Shown: positions 1-7,890 of the stretch, piece after piece
Layout of the letters: the number at the start of each line of letters is the position of its first letter
How positions within the stretch are numbered: position 1 is the stretch's first letter
Assembly: GCA_964617625.1 (NCBI GenBank)
Contig: CAZTZL010000002.1
Location: 1 to 64,000, forward strand
Source: CAZTZL01 sp964617625
Lineage (GTDB): Bacteria; Zhuqueibacterota; QNDG01; DSAB01
DNA: 64,000 nt
Reading direction: 5' to 3'
Made by a program: the position numbers and the translations under genes
Notes under the pieces: model-generated
What the model was told of the DNA's origin: nothing
Seen by the model: the letters and a program-made list of their open reading frames with translations, nothing else
Database searches by the model: none

Positions 1-2
1 CA

Positions 3-125
3 TTCACCAGTATGGTACAGAAATATTTGAACTGGAACGAACGTTCCAAAGGTGCCGTAATTCTCAAAAAAGTGTGTGGTGTGCTGGTAATCCTTGGAGG
101 AATTTATCTTCTCAGTTCACGGTAA
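3..125 (+). CDS. ccdA: Cytochrome c biogenesis protein CcdA, C-terminal fragment
   Basis: The window opens inside a plus-strand gene whose last 40 codons are readable in frame 3 and stop at TAA 123-125. The fragment has a basic stretch (WNERSKGAVILKKVCG) followed by a final hydrophobic helix (VLVILGGIYLLSS). This is the usual end of CcdA/DsbD-type transmembrane thiol transporters, which carry reductant from thioredoxin across the inner membrane. Only the last helix is present, so the call rests on a short match. The following lysW operon has its own promoter, so the two are probably separate transcription units. Confidence 0.6.
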   Translation, partial: FTSMVQKYLNWNERSKGAVILKKVCGVLVILGGIYLLSSR

Positions 126-251
126 TGAATAAAAAAGATGCTATATTTTCAATAAAAAATTTTTTAAATACTAACGAAAATCCTGCCAATTCAATTCAAT
201 CCAAAATTTAATATTGTGACTTCTCCTTCTCGTAAATTATAAACAAAAAAC

Positions 252-280
252 TTGACTTTTCAATAAAAATGTATTATATA
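252..280 (+). promoter_or_regulatory. Sigma70-type promoter of the lysW operon
   Basis: TTGACT at 252-257 and TATATA at 275-280 are separated by exactly 17 bases in an AT-rich spacer. Transcription would start about 65 bases before the lysW start codon. No attenuator-like hairpin is evident between the promoter and lysW. The rest of the 126-353 spacer is AT-rich with no other clear signal. Confidence 0.75.
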
Positions 281-353
281 AAGCTTCACAGTTATTGAAT
301 AATATGAGATGTTTTTTTACAGCTGTATTCATATTTCATCGGAGGGAAAAACA

Positions 354-518
354 ATGGCAGAATGTCCCGTTTGCGGAGCGGAAATAAAACTCTCAGAGGG
401 TGCTGTTCTGGGAGAACTGCTGGAATGTTCTGATTGCGGCACCGAACTTGAAATCACAGGTCTGGACCCTGAAGAACTCAGCGAGGCACCCCAGGAAGAA
501 GAAGACTGGGGAGAATAA
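354..518 (+). CDS. lysW: Amino-group carrier protein LysW
   Basis: This 54-residue acidic protein is the carrier to which 2-aminoadipate (or glutamate) is joined, so that its amino group is protected through lysine (or arginine) synthesis. Two zinc-binding pairs are visible, CPVC at residues 4-7 and CSDC further on. The protein ends in EDWGE, the LysW signature whose last glutamate accepts the substrate. The ATG at 354 is chosen because GGAGGG lies at 341-346; the 15 codons upstream in the same frame are not typical of the family. The gene is followed after 6 bases by the homocitrate synthase-like gene. Small size, zinc motifs, tail and neighbours all agree. Confidence 0.95.
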   Translation: MAECPVCGAEIKLSEGAVLGELLECSDCGTELEITGLDPEELSEAPQEEEDWGE

Positions 519-524
519 ATCGTT

Positions 525-1679
525 TTGGTGCAAATTCTCGATACCACCTTGCGGGAAGGAGAACAGTCCCCCGGTGTCTATTTTGATACCCACATCAAAC
601 TGGCGATTGCCAAACAACTCGATAACATCGGAGTCGATTATATCGAAGCCGGCCATCCTGTCGTCACCGAAGAAATCCATCAGACAGTAAAACAACTGGC
701 CAATCTGGGTTTCAGGGCCATTATAGGCGCCCATGCCCGTTCGTTAAAAAAAGATGTGGATCTGGCTCTGGAATGCGGTGTGAAATTTCTCGGCATCTTT
801 TACTGTGTCTCGGATCAGCGGCTGAATCACATTTTCAACAAAAATCTTGAAGAAGCAATTGAGCAAATCACAAATGTTATTCGGTACGCCAAGGAACAAA
901 GACCAGATCTCATCATCCGCTACACACCTGAAGATACGGTAAGATCCCCCTGGAACAATGTCGAAAAAGCAGCCGTTGCCGCAGTCGAAGCCGGTGCGGA
1001 TGTCATCAGTATTGCGGACACGACCGGATTTCTTATTCCGGGGACGGAAAACAACATGTACGATTTTGTTACCAGATTAAAAGATCTTTTCCGAAAGAGA
1101 AAACTCACTCCGAAAATCGCTGTTCATTGTCACAACGACAGGGGTCTGGCGCTTGCCAATGCACTGGATGGATTCCGGGCCGGAGCTGACATTATCGACA
1201 CAACGGTTCTCGGTCTCGGAGAACGGGCCGGCCTCGTCGATATGGCAACCCTGATGGCCGTCTTAAAGAACGACTTTCATGTTGAAAACAAATGGAAACT
1301 GGAAAAAATACCCGAACTTTACCGTCTGGTGAGCGAGTATTCGGGACTGCCAATTCCTGTTAATTTCCCAATTACCGGTGAAAACGCGTTTACGCATTGC
1401 GCCGGTGTGCACACACAGGCCGCTGCGATTGATCCGGTTCATTACGAAAGCCTCAATCCCGAAGTTGTCGGCCGGGAAAGAAAAATCGCTCTCGGGCACA
1501 TGTCCGGAATCAGCTCGATCACATACGCACTTGACAAACTCGGAGAATCGGATCTGGATGAAATCGTATTGAAAATGGTTCTCGACAAGGTCAAGGCTGT
1601 GGGGAAAAAGAGCCGTGTTATCGATCAAGATGAATTAAAACATATTGTAGACTGGTGTAAGGAACATAAGGCGGAATAA
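525..1679 (+). CDS. Homocitrate synthase family enzyme (DRE-TIM metallolyase)
   Basis: The enzyme probably condenses 2-oxoglutarate with acetyl-CoA to homocitrate, the first step of the aminoadipate route to lysine. It is 384 residues long. The N-terminal LDTTLREGEQSPG carries the catalytic Arg and metal-binding Asp of this family, HCHND near residue 203 is the metal-binding HxH, and GERAG follows in the barrel. The C-terminal part with GVHTQAAAIDP resembles NifV/homocitrate synthase more than long isopropylmalate synthases with a LeuA regulatory domain, which is absent. The start is either TTG 525 or GTG 528; GGGGAG at 508-513 is rather far upstream of both. It sits between lysW and lysX, which supports homocitrate over isopropylmalate synthesis, but sequence alone does not exclude the latter or citramalate synthase. 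Confidence 0.8.
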   Translation: MVQILDTTLREGEQSPGVYFDTHIKLAIAKQLDNIGVDYIEAGHPVVTEEIHQTVKQLANLGFRAIIGAHARSLKKDVDLALECGVKFLGIFYCVSDQRLNHIFNKNLEEAIEQITNVIRYAKEQRPDLIIRYTPEDTVRSPWNNVEKAAVAAVEAGADVISIADTTGFLIPGTENNMYDFVTRLKDLFRKRKLTPKIAVHCHNDRGLALANALDGFRAGADIIDTTVLGLGERAGLVDMATLMAVLKNDFHVENKWKLEKIPELYRLVSEYSGLPIPVNFPITGENAFTHCAGVHTQAAAIDPVHYESLNPEVVGRERKIALGHMSGISSITYALDKLGESDLDEIVLKMVLDKVKAVGKKSRVIDQDELKHIVDWCKEHKAE

Positions 1680-1680
1680 T

Positions 1681-2529
1681 ATGAAAATCGGATTTTTACA
1701 TTCACTCATCAGAAAAGACGAAAAATTTCTCATCGACGTATTTCAAACCAAACCGGATGTCGATTTAATCATGATCGACGACAGGGACCTGACTTTTCAA
1801 CTAGGGAAAAATCACGACCATGTCGATGTTGTTCTGGAACGCTGCATCAACCACTCCCGCGCTCTCCATGCACTCCGGCTGTTTGAGAGTGAGGGAATCA
1901 AATGCATCAATACATCCAAAACCGCCACGATCTGCGGGGACAAGCTCCTGACATCCATTGCTTTGAGCGAACATGCGGTCCCTCAGCCAGAAATACGTAT
2001 TGCATTCACGGAGAAATCCGCGCTTGAAGCCATTGAAGAAATGGGTTACCCTGTTGTCCTCAAACCTGCGGTTGGATCATGGGGAAGACTTCTTTCAAAA
2101 GTCAACGACAGGGATGCCGCAGAATCATTGCTCGAACACAAGGCCGTACTCGGAACATATCATCACTCGATTTTTTATATCCAAAAATATATTGAAAAAC
2201 AGGGACGCGATATCCGGAGTTTCGTGGTCGGGGACGAATGTATTGCTGCCATATACAGAACTTCCGATCACTGGATTACGAATACTGCCAGAGGAGGTAT
2301 CCCTACCCAATGTCCGGTTACCGATGAAATCAGCGACCTCTCTTTAAAAGCGGCCAAGGCCGTAGGCGGAGGTATTGTAGCGATCGATCTTTTTGAAACC
2401 CGGAGTGGTCTTCTGGTCAATGAAGTCAATTACACGATGGAATTTAAAAACAGCATCACGACCACCGGCGTCGATATCCCCGGCAAGATTGTCGACTACG
2501 TCCTTAAAGTCGCAAACGAGGAAGTGTAA
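1681..2529 (+). CDS. lysX: LysW-2-aminoadipate ligase LysX (ATP-grasp)
   Basis: LysX uses ATP to form an amide between the side-chain carboxyl of the last LysW glutamate and the amino group of 2-aminoadipate. The product is 282 residues, the normal family length. ATP-grasp features are present: GYPVVLKPAVGSWGR, the basic loop YIEKQGRDIRSFVVG, WITNTARGG, and the metal-binding end with VNEVNYTMEFKN. The gene begins one base after the hcs stop and its TAA overlaps the ATG of the next gene (TAATG), so translation is coupled. The ArgX paralogue, which uses glutamate, has the same fold. I favour LysX because of the adjacent homocitrate synthase-like gene. Confidence 0.9.
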   Translation: MKIGFLHSLIRKDEKFLIDVFQTKPDVDLIMIDDRDLTFQLGKNHDHVDVVLERCINHSRALHALRLFESEGIKCINTSKTATICGDKLLTSIALSEHAVPQPEIRIAFTEKSALEAIEEMGYPVVLKPAVGSWGRLLSKVNDRDAAESLLEHKAVLGTYHHSIFYIQKYIEKQGRDIRSFVVGDECIAAIYRTSDHWITNTARGGIPTQCPVTDEISDLSLKAAKAVGGGIVAIDLFETRSGLLVNEVNYTMEFKNSITTTGVDIPGKIVDYVLKVANEEV

Positions 2530-3575
2530 TGAGTCAAGTCAAAATCTCAATTATCGGAGGATCTGGCTACACCGGAGGAGAGCTTCTCCGCCTCCTGCTC
2601 TTTCATCCCGATGTGAAAATCAATCAGGTAACTTCCGAACGATTTGTCGGAAAATCTGTCCACAAAGTGCATCCGAATCTTCGGAAACAAACCGAATTAA
2701 AATTCGACTCGCAGTCCGAAATCAAACCCTGTGATCTGATCTTTCTCTGTATGCCACACGGCTCTTCGATGAATTTGATCGACCATTTCAGCAAACTGGC
2801 CCCAAAGATCATCGATCTGAGCGGTGATTTCCGTCTCAAATCCAAAACGGCTTACGAAAAATGGTACGGCCAGAACCACACCCATCCCGAATGGCTAAAA
2901 AAATTCGTTTACGGTATTCCGGAACTCCACCGCGAAGAGATGAAAAACGCAACCCACATTTCAAGCGCTGGATGCAACGCGACCGTCACCATTCTCGCGC
3001 TCTACCCGCTCTTTAAAAACGGACTGGTTGAAGAGGATCGAAGTGTCGTTGAAGTAAAGGCAGGATCGAGTGAAGGGGGAAATAAGGTGAGTGAGGGCTC
3101 CCACCATCCGGAAAGAAGCGGGTGCGTCCGGTCGTACAGACCTGCCGGCCACCGGCACGTCGCCGAGATGATTCAGGAACTTAATTTCGGAAAAGAGCCT
3201 CACATCCATTTCTCCGCCACATCCATCGATATGGTGCGCGGTATTCTGGCAACCTCCCACGTCTTTCTAAAAAATAATCTGGAAGAAAAAGAGATATGGA
3301 AATACTATAGAGAAGAATACGGCAGCGAACCGTTTATCCGCATCGTGAAAGAACGCGAAGGGATTTACCGATTCCCCGAACCGAAACTGCTTGCCGGAAC
3401 AAATTTTTGCGACATCGGGTTCGAAAAAGATACGGATTCGAACCGTTTAATTGTTATCAGTGCGATTGATAATTTGATGAAAGGGGCTGCCGGTCAGGCG
3501 GTTCAGGCATTTAATATCATGCACGGATTCGAGGAAACCACGGGACTAAAATTTCCGGGACTGCATCCGATCTGA
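2529..3575 (+). CDS. lysY: LysW-aminoadipyl 6-phosphate reductase LysY (ArgC family)
   Basis: This NADPH-dependent reductase turns the LysW-bound acyl phosphate into a semialdehyde. It is 348 residues. GGSGYTGGELLRLL at the N-terminus is the Rossmann loop, SSAGCNATV near residue 149 carries the catalytic cysteine, and a histidine lies in HRHVAEM. The sequence is an ArgC homologue; the lysW/lysX context makes the carrier-bound substrate likely. It is the last gene of this run: lysZ, lysJ, lysK and the homoaconitase and homoisocitrate dehydrogenase genes are not in the window. Its TGA abuts the stop of the convergent folC, the two forming TGATCA at 3573-3578. Confidence 0.88.
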   Translation: MSQVKISIIGGSGYTGGELLRLLLFHPDVKINQVTSERFVGKSVHKVHPNLRKQTELKFDSQSEIKPCDLIFLCMPHGSSMNLIDHFSKLAPKIIDLSGDFRLKSKTAYEKWYGQNHTHPEWLKKFVYGIPELHREEMKNATHISSAGCNATVTILALYPLFKNGLVEEDRSVVEVKAGSSEGGNKVSEGSHHPERSGCVRSYRPAGHRHVAEMIQELNFGKEPHIHFSATSIDMVRGILATSHVFLKNNLEEKEIWKYYREEYGSEPFIRIVKEREGIYRFPEPKLLAGTNFCDIGFEKDTDSNRLIVISAIDNLMKGAAGQAVQAFNIMHGFEETTGLKFPGLHPI

Positions 3576-4874
3576 TCACTGATTGAATGATTGCGATTTT
3601 TTTTTCTTCTCCCACACACGTAAAACCTCACCAACAAAAAAAATCGAACCGCAGCCGCAGACCAAATCGTTTTTTCTGGCCATGGCGACTGCCTTTTCCC
3701 ATGCAGACAGAATGTCGGGAATGACCTCCGTGGATTTGTTGGCAAAAACTGATAAACGGGATAATATTTCCGGATCGAGAACCCGGTCGCTCATCGGTTT
3801 TGTTAGAAAGATTCTATCGGCCAAAGGAACGATCTTTTCGGCCATGGTTTGATACGCCTTGTCTTTTAGCACGCCGAAAACAAGAATCAACCGGTTATAT
3901 TTGAAAATCGATGTCAATGCGCGGACAAGAGATTCTATTCCCAGAGGATTGTGCGCCGAATCTAAAAGAAGAGTTGGATTCCTCTGAAGAATCTGAAGCC
4001 TGGCTTTCCAGATTACGCTTTCCAGACCCTGTCTGACCGCTTTTTCGGAAATCGACCATCCCGCCTCTTTCAATGCATCCACAGCCATAAGCGCCAATGC
4101 CCCATTTTCGATCTGATGTTCGCCGAGTAACTTCAAATATAATTGATCATATCGGGATTGATCCGAACGATAATCGAACCAGCTCCCTTCTTCCGTGAGG
4201 CGGATATTTTTGATTCGGACTTCATCCTTTAAAAACCGGATGGAAACTTCTTTTTCATCAGCAATCCGGGATAACATTTTTTTTGCCGCACTCTTGTTTG
4301 TACCGGAAATACATTGAACTCCGGACTTGAGAATCCCCGCTTTTTCTCCGGCAATTTTACTAAGATTGTTTCCTAAAATGTTCATATGATCCATGCCGAT
4401 CTTAGTGAGAATCGCCAGGATCGGTTTGACGACATTCGTCGCATCCAGCCTGCCGCCGAGGCCGGTTTCGAGAACAGCCACATCAATGTTATTATCGGCA
4501 AAATAAAGAAACGCCAGTGCGGTAAGAATTTCAAAAAAAGAGGCGTTTGCGGCTTCAGCATGCGGCTTCAGAAATCGGACCATCCCGGTGACCGCTTTTT
4601 TTGAGAGCGGTTTGCCACGGATCAGTATTCTTTCCCGCATGTCCACCAAATGGGGAGACGTGTACAAACCTGTTTTATATCCTGCCGCCCGAAGCATCGA
4701 TTCCAGTATTGCCGCCGTTGAGCCTTTGCCGTTGGTCCCGGCAATATGAATCGACGGGAATTTTTGCTCGGGATGGTTCAACCGCTCCATCAGCGCCCGG
4801 ATCTGATCCAGTCCCAGCTTCATCCCACCCGCGCTTCGGTCGAATAAATATTTAACTGCTTGTTGATATGTCAA
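3576..4874 (-). CDS. folC: Folylpolyglutamate synthase/dihydrofolate synthase FolC
   Basis: FolC adds glutamate to dihydropteroate and to reduced folates, in the cytoplasm. The P-loop IAGTNGKGSTAA lies near residue 50, followed by the TSPHLVDMRERI loop, ETGLGGRLDATN and DSAHNP, all standard Mur-ligase/FolC motifs. The length of about 432 residues is normal. A TTG at 4874 is chosen as start because AAGGA lies 6 bases upstream; a TTG two codons earlier has no usable spacing. The gene converges on lysY with no intergenic base between the stop codons. A weak TATAGC box lies upstream but no convincing -35. Confidence 0.92.
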   Translation of the reverse strand: MTYQQAVKYLFDRSAGGMKLGLDQIRALMERLNHPEQKFPSIHIAGTNGKGSTAAILESMLRAAGYKTGLYTSPHLVDMRERILIRGKPLSKKAVTGMVRFLKPHAEAANASFFEILTALAFLYFADNNIDVAVLETGLGGRLDATNVVKPILAILTKIGMDHMNILGNNLSKIAGEKAGILKSGVQCISGTNKSAAKKMLSRIADEKEVSIRFLKDEVRIKNIRLTEEGSWFDYRSDQSRYDQLYLKLLGEHQIENGALALMAVDALKEAGWSISEKAVRQGLESVIWKARLQILQRNPTLLLDSAHNPLGIESLVRALTSIFKYNRLILVFGVLKDKAYQTMAEKIVPLADRIFLTKPMSDRVLDPEILSRLSVFANKSTEVIPDILSAWEKAVAMARKNDLVCGCGSIFFVGEVLRVWEKKKKSQSFNQ

Positions 4875-4994
4875 AATCAATCCTTGTCGAATTCGCTATA
4901 TTTTTCTTACTTATCACTCATGATTGTCCGTTTAAAATCATTCCATTACCTTCAACAATTACACGCTTTTCACATTACACTCAAAGGATATTCT

Positions 4995-5019
4995 GTTCTT
5001 TTCTTTAAAAGAAAAGAAC
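4995..5019. repeat. Near-perfect palindrome, 12-bp arms, 1-base centre
   Basis: GTTCTTTTCTTT at 4995-5006 is followed by one A and then its exact reverse complement AAAGAAAAGAAC. As DNA it could be cruciform-prone. A one-base loop is too tight for RNA, so the inner pairs would open. Confidence 0.8.
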
Positions 5020-5063
5020 CAAAAGAATCGGCCTTTTTGCAATGCCTGAGTTTGCTCAAACAT

Positions 5064-5447
5064 TTATGATAAAGGCTCAAAAGTATGTCCACCTAACCTT
5101 TCCCCTTCGCCATTCCGCATTTTGCGGAATGACGCCCTCCCCTTAGCAGTCATCCTGAAAACATCAGAATAACATGGCCGCAAAAAGGCCAGGATTAATA
5201 TGTACTTTTCGCGGTATTCGAATCCCGCTTCAATAATTACAAAATATAATAGGAATAGCGGGATCGTTAGCCGCATGTTTTTTGTCTTCCATAATTTAAA
5301 TATTTCAACAACTTGATCCCGCGAAAGCGGGGCGCCACTTTTTTCTAAAAAAAGTGGCATATAAAAATAAGAATGAACAATGAGACTATTTGCTACCTTT
5401 TCTTGTTTTATCAAAGGCTCGACTGCTCGAATTATTCTCTTAAACAA
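5064..5447 (-). CDS. Doubtful 127-codon ORF over repeats
   Basis: An open frame of 127 codons covers the palindrome-rich spacer. The translation begins MFKRIIRAVEPL and has one hydrophobic stretch, but no domain can be recognised. Much of it is encoded by the inverted repeats themselves: 5111-5131 and 5318-5358 are hairpins inside the frame. I see no good ribosome-binding site. It is more likely a chance frame across repetitive DNA than a gene, and is listed only so that the space is accounted for. Confidence 0.12.
   Translation of the reverse strand: MFKRIIRAVEPLIKQEKVANSLIVHSYFYMPLFLEKSGAPLSRDQVVEIFKLWKTKNMRLTIPLFLLYFVIIEAGFEYREKYILILAFLRPCYSDVFRMTAKGRASFRKMRNGEGERLGGHTFEPLS
5111..5131. 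repeat. Hairpin, 9-bp perfect stem, TTT loop
   Basis: CATTCCGCA at 5111-5119 pairs fully with TGCGGAATG at 5123-5131 around TTT. It is one of the inverted repeats in the folC/propeller-gene spacer. It has no T-tract on either side, so it is not an intrinsic terminator. Confidence 0.75.
5318..5358. repeat. Two adjacent hairpins
   Basis: CCCGC-GAAA-GCGGG at 5318-5331 is a GNRA-loop hairpin. Immediately after it, GCCACTTTTTT at 5334-5344 pairs with AAAAAAGTGGC at 5348-5358 around a 3-base loop. The tandem arrangement resembles REP-type elements. The second could also act as a weak terminator, because its stem carries an internal T-run. Confidence 0.7.
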
Positions 5448-5461
5448 TCACCTAAAATATT

Positions 5462-5505
5462 AAAAAGAAAATAGCCTTGATCCCATCAGAGAAAAAGGCC
5501 ATTTT
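5462..5505 (-). terminator. Intrinsic terminator of the propeller/CsgG-like gene
   Basis: On the minus strand an 11-bp stem (AAAATGGCCTT with AAGGCTATTTT, one G-U pair, plus-strand arms 5468-5478 and 5495-5505) closes a 16-base loop and is followed by CTTTTT. It starts about 30 bases after the stop codon of the gene at 5537-6841. Confidence 0.75.
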
Positions 5506-5536
5506 ATAAGTATTTCAGACTGAATTGTGTAATCAC

Positions 5537-6841
5537 TTACTCTTTTGCCAGTTCCCAGGCGAGCCGGTCGATCTCCGAAGAGATGGCATTGATACTGTTC
5601 ACCTTGATGTCCGCGGTCTGGATAATCTTTGCCGTTGCCACATCGATCACTTTCGCGGTTACAGAAATGATGTCTCCGAATTTACTCACACTCCCCGTAA
5701 CAATCGCCTGCACTCCGCGAATCCGTCCGACCTCGGCAATCGTAACTTCGTCCATGAGGCCGGTCTGCCCCAGCTTGATCTCTTCCATAAGTGTATTCAA
5801 CGAAAGCCGCTCGTACACTTCAAAAGCCTCGGTTTTATTGAGTGCAGTCGTCATCCACTCGGCAATGATTGCACCCGCATCCTGAATGCCGAGATCACCG
5901 CGTTCTTCAAATTCGACCACTGCCGTCTTATAAACCTTTTTGATAATGGTTCTCGGTTTTGAGGAAGGCAGTCCGCCGACCACGATTCCCACAAGATTGG
6001 ATCCGGAGATTCGATACCCGACATTGGGCAATTTCGCGCCCATTCGCCACCGGTTATCCGAATAGTTGCCCATATAGGCAATTTGCTGATGATTGTCTCC
6101 ACCGACAACAACAGGCCCGGTTTCGTTTGTGCCTGCAATATCAGTCACACGAAATGGCGCTTCCGCAACGAGGTTCCAAATATTATCAGAATATTTACGC
6201 ATATAGGCCACCTGCCGGTTGTTCTGGCCGCCGATGATGATAATGCCCATGGCGCTTGTGCCCGTTATAAACTGAACTTCGAAAGGTGCATCTGCCAGAA
6301 CATTCCATTTATTTGCATTGTAATCCCGCATGTAGGCTACTTTTCTGCCGTCCTGGCCGCCGGCAATGATGGGTCCGTATTGATTGTCACCAGCGATATC
6401 ACGAATTGCGAAAGGCGCCGGAGCCACTTCGTTCCAGAGATTGTCCGAATATTTCCGCATATACGCAACCTGCCGGTTCTCGGGTCCGCCAAAAACAATC
6501 GGGCCATAGCTGTTATCTCCTGTAGATCCTTTTACGGGAAATGGAGTATCCACAATAATTTCCCACTGTCCGTTGGTGATATTAACCAAAAATGCGCCCT
6601 GTTTATCCTCAATACCTCCAAAAATAATCAATCCTTTTTGTGTATCTCCTGTAAATGTCTTTACGTCAAATGGTGCTTTGGGAGCGGACTTCCATGTATC
6701 GGCATCCGCATTAGGAACATAGATAAACGATTCCTGCCCCCCCGGAGAACCTGCCCGGATTCCTTCGGGAACGACCCATCCGAACACACACATCCATAAA
6801 ACAGAAAAAAACAATATCCTTATAAATTGATTTTTATTCAT
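5537..6841 (-). CDS. Exported six-repeat propeller-like protein with CsgG-like domain
   Basis: I know of no named homologue. The 434-residue product has a signal peptide (basic start, hydrophobic residues 8-23). Six tandem repeats follow, each with one tryptophan spaced exactly 43 residues apart (W50, 93, 136, 179, 222, 265) and shared motifs such as APF, TG/AGDN, GGxxxRQVAYM. Six WxxxAxxPF/GG repeats suggest a six-bladed beta-propeller. From about residue 305 the chain (KTAVVEFEERGDLG, then VQAIVTGSVSKFGD) resembles the CsgG/LpoB/FlgO alpha-beta domain of outer-membrane assembly factors. The lipobox cysteine of CsgG is absent. The start ATG is preceded by AGGAGA. It stands alone between a terminator and a divergent promoter. 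The function is unknown; a periplasmic or surface role is likely. Confidence 0.75.
   Translation of the reverse strand: MNKNQFIRILFFSVLWMCVFGWVVPEGIRAGSPGGQESFIYVPNADADTWKSAPKAPFDVKTFTGDTQKGLIIFGGIEDKQGAFLVNITNGQWEIIVDTPFPVKGSTGDNSYGPIVFGGPENRQVAYMRKYSDNLWNEVAPAPFAIRDIAGDNQYGPIIAGGQDGRKVAYMRDYNANKWNVLADAPFEVQFITGTSAMGIIIIGGQNNRQVAYMRKYSDNIWNLVAEAPFRVTDIAGTNETGPVVVGGDNHQQIAYMGNYSDNRWRMGAKLPNVGYRISGSNLVGIVVGGLPSSKPRTIIKKVYKTAVVEFEERGDLGIQDAGAIIAEWMTTALNKTEAFEVYERLSLNTLMEEIKLGQTGLMDEVTIAEVGRIRGVQAIVTGSVSKFGDIISVTAKVIDVATAKIIQTADIKVNSINAISSEIDRLAWELAKE
5966..6712 (-). repeat. Six tandem 129-bp coding repeats
   Basis: The DNA coding for residues 44 to about 292 of the propeller-like protein consists of six units of 43 codons. 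The units are similar but not identical at protein level, and the middle ones are the closest. Unit length is perfectly conserved, which points to structural constraint with no indels. The repeats are diverged enough that recombination between them should be limited. Confidence 0.85.
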
Positions 6842-6926
6842 ACGGATTCTCCTGTAATCGATAAGAAATGAACAGTTAAAAATACGAAAACTATTCCATA
6901 AAAATCAAGCTGATTTACTGATTTGA

Positions 6927-6955
6927 TTGACAAAGCTTTTCTTTTTCTCTATATT
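6927..6955 (+). promoter_or_regulatory. Sigma70-type promoter of the M28 peptidase gene
   Basis: TTGACA at 6927-6932 and TATATT at 6950-6955 are 17 bases apart, about 26 bases before the start codon at 6982. The start codon is preceded by CGGAGC. The promoter probably also serves prmA and the phosphorylase gene, which follow closely. Confidence 0.8.
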
Positions 6956-6981
6956 GAAAAGTACAAACGGAGCAACTGTTT

Positions 6982-7890
6982 ATGATTTTTCGGAGTCGTT
7001 TTTTCATATTCTTTTCGGGATTGCTGGTTGTTCTTATTTTCGCAGACACGCACGCCGGTGTTCCGGAATTCGATTCGAAAAGTGCATTTGCATATCTTGA
7101 AAAACAGTGCGCTTTCGGACCGCGCCATCCCGGGTCAGAGGGACATCAGCGCTCTTTGAATTATATTGTCGGGGAATTTAAAAAATCAACTGATACCGTG
7201 ATTCTACAGCCGTTTCTCTTTTCCGATCCCAAAAGCCATCAAACCAACACCCTGACCAATGTTATTGCCTCTTTCGGAAGCAGTCAGAAAAGAATCCTTC
7301 TGTGCGCCCACTGGGACACGCGGCCCTGGGCGGACAGCGATCCGAATCCGAAAAACTGGAATAAACCGATTATCGGTGCGAATGACGGCGCTTCGGGTGT
7401 TGCCGTTTTGCTTGAAATTGCACGTGTCCTGAAAAACAATCCTCCGCCTGTTGGAGTGGATATTGTTTTGTTTGACGGCGAGGATTCCGGTCTGCAGGGA
7501 CAAAACCAAACGTGGTGCCAAGGCTCGCGCTTTTTTGCCGGAAGCAGAAAGCTGGCCTGTCTTCCACTATACGCTATCCTGCTCGATTTCGTCGGAGATA
7601 AGGATCTGCATTTCCCTGTTGAAGTGAATTCGTACCGGTTCGCCCCGGACATTGTAGACAAGGTTTGGGGAAAAGCGCTTGAACTCGGGCTTTCCGCTTT
7701 TGACCTTTCCCCGGGATATGAAATGGTCGATGACCACCTCGAACTGCTTAAAGCCGGTATCCCTGCAATCGACATCATCGATTTCGATTATCCGTACTAC
7801 CACACCCTGCAAGATACTGAAGACAAATGCAGCCCCGAAAGCCTCGGAAGCGTGGGAACCCTTCTCCTGCATCTGATTTATGAAGAATGA
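6982..7890 (+). CDS. M28 family zinc peptidase / glutaminyl-peptide cyclotransferase-like
   Basis: This is an exported zinc enzyme of 302 residues with a signal peptide (hydrophobic residues 8-21, cleavage near THA-G). Motifs of the M28 fold are clear: CAHWDTRPW (first metal His and Asp), ANDGASGVA (bridging Asp), FDGEDSG (catalytic Glu), and the final YYHTLQDT histidine region. The DDHLELLKAGIPAIDIIDFDYPYYH segment is typical of glutaminyl-peptide cyclotransferase-like members, which form N-terminal pyroglutamate. An aminopeptidase activity is equally possible. Its end overlaps prmA by 11 bases, so the two are co-translated. Confidence 0.85.
   Translation: MIFRSRFFIFFSGLLVVLIFADTHAGVPEFDSKSAFAYLEKQCAFGPRHPGSEGHQRSLNYIVGEFKKSTDTVILQPFLFSDPKSHQTNTLTNVIASFGSSQKRILLCAHWDTRPWADSDPNPKNWNKPIIGANDGASGVAVLLEIARVLKNNPPPVGVDIVLFDGEDSGLQGQNQTWCQGSRFFAGSRKLACLPLYAILLDFVGDKDLHFPVEVNSYRFAPDIVDKVWGKALELGLSAFDLSPGYEMVDDHLELLKAGIPAIDIIDFDYPYYHTLQDTEDKCSPESLGSVGTLLLHLIYEE

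Larger units (their letters stand above)
4875..5461. other. Palindrome-rich intergenic region
   Basis: No convincing gene lies between folC and the terminator of the next gene. The stretch is instead packed with inverted repeats: 4995-5019, the pair 5030-5040/5180-5190 (GGCCTTTTTGC and its exact complement), 5111-5131, the pair 5222-5229/5257-5264 (ATCCCGCT/AGCGGGAT), 5318-5331 and 5334-5358. This looks like a cluster of REP- or MITE-like remnants. No transposase, target duplication or terminal repeat pair enclosing the whole stretch was found. Confidence 0.6.

Noticed and set aside
354..3575. Arginine-making version of the LysW operon
   Set aside because: The homocitrate synthase-like gene between lysW and lysX favours lysine, although ArgX-type activity of the same enzymes cannot be fully excluded.
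5966..6712. CRISPR array or VNTR
   Set aside because: The repeats are 129 bp, diverged and coding with constant frame, so they are protein repeats. No CRISPR array was seen elsewhere in the window.
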